The notes beneath the pieces were generated by a model. It searched no databases and had not been told where the DNA came from. It saw nothing but the letters and a program-made list of their open reading frames with translations. A stretch of 35,651 nt of DNA from assembly GCA_004211435.1 (NCBI GenBank), contig SECS01000024.1, forward strand, positions 1 to 35,651, given 5' to 3'. The position numbers and the translations under genes were made by a program. The DNA is from Novosphingobium sp. (GTDB taxonomy: Bacteria; Pseudomonadota; Alphaproteobacteria; Sphingomonadales; Sphingomonadaceae). Below, in pieces: positions 30,365-35,651 of this stretch (the stretch's first letter is position 1; each line of letters starts with the position of its first letter).

Positions 30365-32584
30365 TTACTCGTTCACCGCCCGCTTCTGGCCTGGCTTGAA
30401 CTCGAGCTCGCCCGCAGGAACTGCGCGACTGTAGAGGAAGCCCTGCGCCTGGTCGCAGCCGTCCTTGCGCAACTTCTCGAGCTGTTCGCCATATTCGACG
30501 CCCTCGGCCGTCGTCGTCATCTTGAGTTCGTTGGCGAGGCTGATGACCGAGCGCACGATCGCCTGGCAGTCCTCGCGCTCGGCCAGCTCCGAAACGAAGC
30601 AGCGGTCGATCTTGATCTTGTCGAACGGGAAGCTGCGCAGATAGTTCAGCGACGAATAGCCCGTGCCGAAATCGTCGAGCGCGATCTTCACGCCGAGATC
30701 GCGCAGCTTGTGCAGGGTGGCGAGCACTTCCTCCGATTCCTGCATCAGCAGGTTCTCGGTGATCTCCAGCTCGAGCCGGCTCGGCAAGACGCCGCTCTGC
30801 GCCAGCGCGTTGACCACGACCGGGAGCAGGTTGCCGTCCTTCATCTGCGCGGGCGACATGTTGACCGCCACCGTCAGGTCCTCGGGCCAGCCGGCCGCTT
30901 CGGCCAGCGCGGTACGGATCACCCATTCGCCGATCTCGACGATGACGCCGGTCTCCTCGGCGATCGGGATGAACACGTCGGGCGAGACCGTGCCGCGGCT
31001 CGCGTGGTTCCAGCGCAGCAGCGCTTCGTAGCCCGCGGTGACACCGCGGTTGATGTCGAGCAGCGGCTGGTAGTGCAGCTCGAGCTCGCCACGGACGATC
31101 GCGGCGCGCAGGTCGAGCTCGAGCGCGCGGCGCTCCTGCATCTGCACCTGCATGTCGGGGTCGAACACGGAGATGCCGCGGCGGCCGCGCGACTTGGCGT
31201 TGTACATCGCGAGGTCGGCGGCGCGCAGCAGTTCGTCGCCGGTCCGGCCGTCGGTGGGCGCGAAGGCAGCGCCGATCGAGGCGCCGATCGGCATGATCTG
31301 GCCTTCGATCTCGATCGCATTGCCGACCGCCCCGAGCACGCGCTCGGCGATCGCGAGGCCCGCAGCGGGGGCATCGAGATCGGTCATCAGGATGACGAAT
31401 TCGTCGCCGCCGAGGCGCGCGATCATGTCGCGCGGACGCACGACCTCCTCGAGCCGGCGCGAGATCTCGACGAGGACCTTGTCGCCGACGGCGTGGCCGT
31501 GACCGTCGTTGATCGCCTTGAAGTGATCGAGGTCGACATAGAGCAGGCCGATCGAGCCGTCGCGCGGGGTGCGGTGGAAGGCGCGGTCGAGCGTGGCGTT
31601 GAACAAAGTGCGGTTGGGCAGCTGGGTCAGCACGTCGTAATGCGCCATGAAGGCGACCTTGTCCTCGGCGCGCTTGGCCGCGGTGATGTCGGCGATAAAG
31701 CCGCGCCAGCCGATGGTCTGGCCCTCGCGCAGCACCGGGCGGCCGTTCATCGACCACCAGTTCTCGACGCCGCCGACGCGGATCGGCACCACGACGTTGC
31801 GGAAGGCGCGGCCCTCGTTGAACAGCTCGCGCAGGTCGCCCGCCTCGGGCGCATCGCCGATCAGCTCGATCAGCGACAGGCCTTCGAGTTCCTCGGGCTT
31901 GCGGCCGCAGGCATCGGCGAAACGCTGCGAGGGATGCCAGATCTGGAACTTCGAGCCGATCTCGTAGAGCCAGTCGCTGCCCTCGTCGTCGTACTGGTTG
32001 AGCAGCAGCTGGATCGTCTCGTTCGACTGGCTGAGCCGCCGATCCCAGCCCGTGCGGCCGAGCAGTCCGGCGCTGACCGCGGCCGCGCCGCTGGCGCTGG
32101 CGGCCAGGCCCAGGTGCGGCACCGACATGGTGGAAATTCCGTCGACCACCATCATTGCCACGCCGAGCGCGATCAGGCCTTCGATGCTGGCGTCGGGAGC
32201 GATCAGCAGGGCCGTGAGTAGTGCGCAGGCCCACCAGGCGGCGCGCAAGCGGATGACGCTGACGCGATAGCGCAGCGCGGTCTTCTCGTCGAAGCGCCGC
32301 GAGGCCTCCTTGTGGCGGACCGAGCGCTGCATCGCCATGATGCCGCACCAGCCAAGCACGGTGAGCAGGGTGAAGATCGGATTGGTGCGGGGGCCGACCA
32401 GCATCAGCAGGATCGCGAGCCGGACGGTCTCGAGCAGCGAAAGCGGGAAAGCGCGCAGATAGTCGGCGCGGCAGCGCGCGAACCAGTTCTCCTCGTGCGG
32501 CTCGACATGATGCCGCGTGAGCGCCAACAGGCTGAGCGGCGTCTCGACGATCAGCTTGTGCCCCGGCGGAGAAGAAACGACCAT
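30365..32584 (-). CDS. Membrane-anchored PAS-GGDEF-EAL protein (c-di-GMP synthesis and hydrolysis)
   Basis: 739 residues from the ATG at 32584. The N-terminal part has several hydrophobic helices (about residues 50-85 and 115-175), then a PAS domain (about 203-303), GGDEF (about 314-475) and EAL (about 490-735). The cyclase site GGDEF (392-396) and the inhibitory RxxD (RPRD, 383-386) are intact. The phosphodiesterase site is also intact: EAL (520-522), ELEITEN, DDFGTG, IKIDRCF, AEGVE and QGF. It could therefore both make and break the second messenger, with direction set by the PAS or membrane input. The frame is open to an ATG at 32650, but those 22 codons have low GC at third positions and look non-coding. 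It is downstream of truA by 105 bp. Confidence 0.93.
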   Translation of the reverse strand: MVVSSPPGHKLIVETPLSLLALTRHHVEPHEENWFARCRADYLRAFPLSLLETVRLAILLMLVGPRTNPIFTLLTVLGWCGIMAMQRSVRHKEASRRFDEKTALRYRVSVIRLRAAWWACALLTALLIAPDASIEGLIALGVAMMVVDGISTMSVPHLGLAASASGAAAVSAGLLGRTGWDRRLSQSNETIQLLLNQYDDEGSDWLYEIGSKFQIWHPSQRFADACGRKPEELEGLSLIELIGDAPEAGDLRELFNEGRAFRNVVVPIRVGGVENWWSMNGRPVLREGQTIGWRGFIADITAAKRAEDKVAFMAHYDVLTQLPNRTLFNATLDRAFHRTPRDGSIGLLYVDLDHFKAINDGHGHAVGDKVLVEISRRLEEVVRPRDMIARLGGDEFVILMTDLDAPAAGLAIAERVLGAVGNAIEIEGQIMPIGASIGAAFAPTDGRTGDELLRAADLAMYNAKSRGRRGISVFDPDMQVQMQERRALELDLRAAIVRGELELHYQPLLDINRGVTAGYEALLRWNHASRGTVSPDVFIPIAEETGVIVEIGEWVIRTALAEAAGWPEDLTVAVNMSPAQMKDGNLLPVVVNALAQSGVLPSRLELEITENLLMQESEEVLATLHKLRDLGVKIALDDFGTGYSSLNYLRSFPFDKIKIDRCFVSELAEREDCQAIVRSVISLANELKMTTTAEGVEYGEQLEKLRKDGCDQAQGFLYSRAVPAGELEFKPGQKRAVNE

Positions 32585-32689
32585 CCAGCAATGCCCCCAA
32601 TGTTCCGGCCCGTTTCGTTGAACGGCCCGGCTTATCCCTATGTCTTCCAACTCGGGTGGGGCAGGTAAGCGAAGTTCCCTAGTATCTGG

Positions 32690-33478
32690 TTAAAGCACCT
32701 GTCCGGTGGGTAACCTTGCATTCATATCCGATGCATCTGCCGGATACTTGGCGCCGGTGAAGTAAAGGCCGTCTGCGGGCGCGTTGAGGCCCAGGGCCTG
32801 GCGATCGCGCGCCGCGAGGACTTCGGCCATACGCGCCTCGGGCCAGCGACCGAGCCCGACCAGCGCGAGGCAGCCGACCATCGAGCGCACCTGGTGGTGG
32901 AGGTAGGACCGTGCCTCGGTCTCGACGATCACCGCCTCGCCCTCGCGGCACACGTCGAGCCGATCGAGCGTCTTCACGGGGCTCGCCGACTGGCAATGGG
33001 CCGAGCGGAAGGTGGTGAAATCGTGGTGTCCGATCAGCGCCTGCGCGGCGCGATGCATCGCTTCGGCATCGAGCGGCTGTTGGACCAGCCAGGCCTGGCC
33101 GCGATCGAGCGTCAGCGGCGCGCGGCGGTTGACGATGCGATAGCGGTAGGCGCGGCCGAGGCAGGAAAAGCGCGCGTGCCAGTCGTCGGGCACCACCTCG
33201 CAGCCGATCACCGCGACCGGGGCGGGGCGCAGCTTGGCGTTGAGCGCTTCCTGCAGGCGGAACGGGGCCAGGTCTTTCTCGATGTCGACATGCGCGCGCA
33301 TCGCCAGCGCGTGGACCCCCGCGTCGGTGCGGCCCGCGGCGTGCATGATTATCGTTTCGCCGGTGACGGCATGGGCGGCATCCTCGACCGCCTGCTGCAC
33401 CGAGGGCCCGTGCGACTGCCGCTGCAGCCCCATGAACGGGCGGCCGTCGAATTCCAGGGTCAGCGCGAAGCGGGTCAT
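32690..33478 (-). CDS. truA: tRNA pseudouridine synthase A
   Basis: TruA isomerises uridines 38-40 of the tRNA anticodon arm to pseudouridine. 262 residues, typical. [19 protein letters not shown] opens the first half. The catalytic aspartate is D52 in [35 protein letters not shown] and the C-terminal [18 protein letters not shown] are all family hallmarks. Its ATG overlaps the fmt stop (ATGA), so the two are translationally coupled. This truA-fmt pair divergent from recR-def is a housekeeping arrangement I recall from sphingomonads. Confidence 0.97.
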   Translation of the reverse strand: MTRFALTLEFDGRPFMGLQRQSHGPSVQQAVEDAAHAVTGETIIMHAAGRTDAGVHALAMRAHVDIEKDLAPFRLQEALNAKLRPAPVAVIGCEVVPDDWHARFSCLGRAYRYRIVNRRAPLTLDRGQAWLVQQPLDAEAMHRAAQALIGHHDFTTFRSAHCQSASPVKTLDRLDVCREGEAVIVETEARSYLHHQVRSMVGCLALVGLGRWPEARMAEVLAARDRQALGLNAPADGLYFTGAKYPADASDMNARLPTGQVL

Positions 33479-34398
33479 TTCTGGCCGTGCTGCTTGAGCG
33501 AGCTACCCGCGGGGATCGGCTTGCCGCGCAGCAGTTCGGCGAGGTCCATCGCCGGCTTGCCCTGGCGCTGGATGCGTGTCGGACGCATCGCGCCCTGGCC
33601 GCAGGCGATCGTCAGCTTGTCGTCGATCACCGAGCCCGGCCAGCCACCGCCTTCGACGATCTCGGCAAAGAGCACCTTGTAGCGCTCGCCCTCGAATTCG
33701 AAGAAGGCGCCGGGCACGGGCGCGAAGCCGCGGACCTGGCGCTCGACCTGCGGGGCGGGCAAGCTGAAGTCGAGCAGGGCCTCGACCTTGTCGACCTTCT
33801 TGGCATAGGTCACCCCGTCCTCGGGCTGGATCTCGGGCGGATAGGCGGCGAGGTCGGACAGCACCTGTACGGCCAGCCGACCGCCGATCTCGGCCAGTTC
33901 CTGGGTCAGTTCGCCCGTGGTCTTGCGTTCGATCGGCGTGCGCTCGATCGCCAGCATCGGCCCGGTGTCGAGCCCCGCCTCCATCTGCATGATCGTCACC
34001 CCGGTTTCGGCATCGCCGGCCAGCACCGCGCGGTGGATCGGCGCGGCGCCGCGCCAGCGCGGCAGCAGCGAGGCGTGGATGTTGATGCAGCCGTGCCTGG
34101 GCGCGTCGAGCACCGCCTGCGGCAGGATCAGGCCATAGGCTGCGACCACCGCGACGTCGGCGTTCAGCGCGGCGAACGCGGCCTGTTCCTCGGCGCCCTT
34201 GAGCGAGACCGGGTGGCGCACTTCGATCCCGCGCGCCTCGGCCTCACGCTGGACCGGCGAGGGGGTCAGCTCTTTGCCGCGGCGGCCACCGGGGCGCGGC
34301 GGCTGGCTGTAGGCCGCGACGACCTCGTGCCCGGCCTCGGCCAGCGCGATCAGCGCCGGCACGGCGAAATCGGGGGTTCCCATGAAGATGACGCGCAT
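33475..34398 (-). CDS. fmt: Methionyl-tRNA formyltransferase
   Basis: Fmt transfers a formyl group from 10-formyl-tetrahydrofolate to initiator Met-tRNA. 307 residues. The catalytic domain begins [16 protein letters not shown]. The active-site Asn106 and His108 lie in [17 protein letters not shown], and Asp144 in [11 protein letters not shown]. The C-terminal OB-like tRNA-binding domain (about 205-305) follows, with [13 protein letters not shown]. Its product is the substrate later acted on by peptide deformylase, encoded by def just across the divergent gap. The start ATG at 34398 is 47 bp from recR. Confidence 0.97.
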   Translation of the reverse strand: MRVIFMGTPDFAVPALIALAEAGHEVVAAYSQPPRPGGRRGKELTPSPVQREAEARGIEVRHPVSLKGAEEQAAFAALNADVAVVAAYGLILPQAVLDAPRHGCINIHASLLPRWRGAAPIHRAVLAGDAETGVTIMQMEAGLDTGPMLAIERTPIERKTTGELTQELAEIGGRLAVQVLSDLAAYPPEIQPEDGVTYAKKVDKVEALLDFSLPAPQVERQVRGFAPVPGAFFEFEGERYKVLFAEIVEGGGWPGSVIDDKLTIACGQGAMRPTRIQRQGKPAMDLAELLRGKPIPAGSSLKQHGQK

Positions 34399-34445
34399 AT
34401 GCGAAAGGCTTTCCCTATGAGCGCATGCGCCCTATCTGGGCGGGG

Positions 34446-35042
34446 ATGGCATCGCAAGAGATCGAGACCCTGACATCCGTCCTGTCGCGCCTGCCGGGGC
34501 TCGGCCCGCGCTCGGCGCGGCGCGCCGTGCTGTGGCTGATCAAGCGGCGCGAAAGCTCGCTGGTCCAGCTGCTCGACGCGCTCGCCGCGGTGCGCGAAAC
34601 GCTCGTCGAGTGCCAGACCTGCGGCAATGTCGACACCAGCGATCCTTGCGCGATCTGTGTCGATCCGCGTCGCGACCAGCGTTCGCTCTGCGTGGTCGAG
34701 GACGTCGCCGATCTCTGGGCGCTCGACCGCGCGCGGCTGTTCACCGGGCGCTACCACGTGCTCGGCGGGCGCCTGTCCGCACTCGACGGGGTACGGCCCG
34801 AGGACCTGACGATCGGCCGGCTGATCGACCGCGTCGCCCAGGGCGGGATCGACGAGGTCGTCCTGGCGATGAACGCCACGCTAGAAGGCCAGACCACCGC
34901 GCACTACATCGCCGAGCGGCTCGAGGCCTATCCGGTGCGGCTGACCCAGCTCGCGCATGGCCTGCCCGTGGGCGGTGAGCTCGACTATCTCGACGAGGGG
35001 ACTCTGGCCCAGGCCTTGCGCGCCAGAAGACCCGTCGGCTGA
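34446..35042 (+). CDS. recR: Recombination protein RecR
   Basis: RecR works with RecO (and RecF) to load RecA at gapped DNA. With the ATG at 34446 the protein has 198 residues, the family norm; an in-frame ATG at 34425 would add seven. The N-terminal helix-hairpin-helix is [18 protein letters not shown] (14-31). The zinc finger uses C56, C59, C68 and C71 (CQTCG...CAIC), and the Toprim domain starts at [13 protein letters not shown] with E85. [20 protein letters not shown] and the C-terminal [16 protein letters not shown] close it. It is followed after 37 bp by def on the same strand. dnaX/ybaB, its usual partners elsewhere, are not present here. Confidence 0.97.
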   Translation: MASQEIETLTSVLSRLPGLGPRSARRAVLWLIKRRESSLVQLLDALAAVRETLVECQTCGNVDTSDPCAICVDPRRDQRSLCVVEDVADLWALDRARLFTGRYHVLGGRLSALDGVRPEDLTIGRLIDRVAQGGIDEVVLAMNATLEGQTTAHYIAERLEAYPVRLTQLAHGLPVGGELDYLDEGTLAQALRARRPVG

Positions 35043-35079
35043 TGTTGCGAATTTAAAGCTTCGCCATTATCTGGCCCTC

Positions 35080-35649
35080 ATGGCCATCCGCGAAATCATC
35101 GAGATTCCCGACCCGCGTCTCAAGCAGGTCTCCGCCCCCGTCGAAACCTTCGACGACGACCTCAAGACGCTCGTCGCCGACATGTTCGAGACGATGTACG
35201 ACGCCCCCGGCATCGGCCTCGCGGCGATCCAGGTCGGCGTGCCGCTGCGCGTGCTGGTGATCGATCTCCAGCCCGACGACGAGGATGCCGAGCCCGAGGT
35301 CTGCACCGCGCACGGCGATCACCACCACACGCACCAGCCGACCAGGAAGGAACCGCGGGTCTTCATCAACCCCGAGATCCTCGATCCGTCGGAGGAACTG
35401 TCGGTCTACAACGAAGGCTGCCTCTCGGTCCCCGAGATCTACGCCGAGGTCGAACGCCCCGCACGCATTCGCGCGCGCTGGCAGGATCTCGACGGCAAGG
35501 TCCACGAGGAGGAGATGGACGACCTCATGGCCACCTGCCTCCAGCACGAGATGGACCACCTCGAGGGCATCCTGTTCATCGACCACCTCTCGCGCCTCAA
35601 GCGGCAGATGGCGATCAAGAAGCTCGAGAAGCTGCGCAAGGCGGCTTGA
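35080..35649 (+). CDS. def: Peptide deformylase with His-rich insertion
   Basis: Def removes the N-formyl group from nascent proteins. 189 residues from the ATG at 35080; the frame is open upstream but overlaps recR. All three motifs are intact: [10 protein letters not shown] (44-53), EGCLSVP with metal ligand C114, and QHEMDH with H156, E157 and H160. Between the strand VLVIDLQ and RVFINPEI lies an acidic then His-rich insertion, about residues 65-91, including [13 protein letters not shown]. It is longer than in E. coli Def and is not part of the active site. The family function is not in doubt. No clear Shine-Dalgarno; probably co-transcribed with recR. Confidence 0.96.
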   Translation: MAIREIIEIPDPRLKQVSAPVETFDDDLKTLVADMFETMYDAPGIGLAAIQVGVPLRVLVIDLQPDDEDAEPEVCTAHGDHHHTHQPTRKEPRVFINPEILDPSEELSVYNEGCLSVPEIYAEVERPARIRARWQDLDGKVHEEEMDDLMATCLQHEMDHLEGILFIDHLSRLKRQMAIKKLEKLRKAA

Positions 35650-35651
35650 TC

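Noticed and set aside
29316..32600. A 1094-codon minus-strand open frame spanning cobS and the GGDEF-EAL gene
   Set aside because: It is Arg/Ala-rich, lies out of phase with two genes whose domains are unmistakable, and has no recognisable motif.
32585..32650. 22-residue extension of the GGDEF-EAL protein
   Set aside because: The codons have unusually low GC at third positions compared with the gene body, and there is no ribosome binding site at 32650.
1..35651. tRNA, rRNA or prophage genes
   Set aside because: No T-loop/acceptor pattern, rRNA segment, integrase or phage structural gene could be recognised on either strand by reading. A dedicated tRNA scan was not possible.

Overview
The window is a high-GC, gene-dense chromosomal segment with no rRNA, tRNA, CRISPR array, transposase or prophage gene that I can see. 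Gene content points to an alphaproteobacterium, most likely of the Sphingomonadales (Novosphingobium/Sphingobium/Sphingomonas-like). The clues are a short-form HisG, a potassium-independent H+-pyrophosphatase, a bolA/J-domain/cobS neighbourhood, a truA-fmt / recR-def cluster, and the style of the dispersed palindromes. The genus is an inference from recalled gene order, not from any search.

Layout. Positions 1-152 hold the 3' end of a flagellin gene, followed by a string of hairpins, then uvrC (nucleotide excision repair) and a convergent polysaccharide deacetylase. A Kef-type cation/proton antiporter (minus) lies back to back with a two-gene unit for a carboxymuconolactone decarboxylase-like protein and an ECF41-type sigma factor. 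An excellent ECF41 promoter precedes that unit, so it is probably self-regulating. A CelD/BioF2-type acyltransferase, hppA, a small membrane protein and a fatty-acid desaturase follow.

Positions 11900-15800 are a minus-strand chain hisG-hisD-nusB-(repeat island)-DUF559-thiL. The DUF559 nuclease-like gene and an adjoining palindrome-rich element separate nusB from thiL and look inserted. A DUF2332 gene is divergent from hisG. A translationally coupled chain bolA-NUDIX-pirin-LtrA (minus) is divergent from a J-domain protein and a secreted beta-helix-like protein of unknown function.

Positions 22068-27863 are a ten-gene minus-strand operon-like array: four VOC (glyoxalase-fold) genes, three glutathione transferase genes, a doubled DUF1428 gene, a DUF4287 gene and an SRPBCC/AHSA1 gene. 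It is divergent from an HxlR-family regulator whose start codon sits between two operator-like repeats 21 bp apart. A fourth GST faces the regulator from the other side. The set reads as an electrophile or small-toxicant response island, and it separates the J-domain gene from cobS.

The last part holds cobS (without cobT next to it), a membrane-anchored PAS-GGDEF-EAL protein with both active sites intact, and the housekeeping pairs truA-fmt (minus) and recR-def (plus). The candidates most worth following are the HxlR-controlled array with its operator, the ECF41 unit with its promoter, and the DUF559-plus-palindrome insertion.
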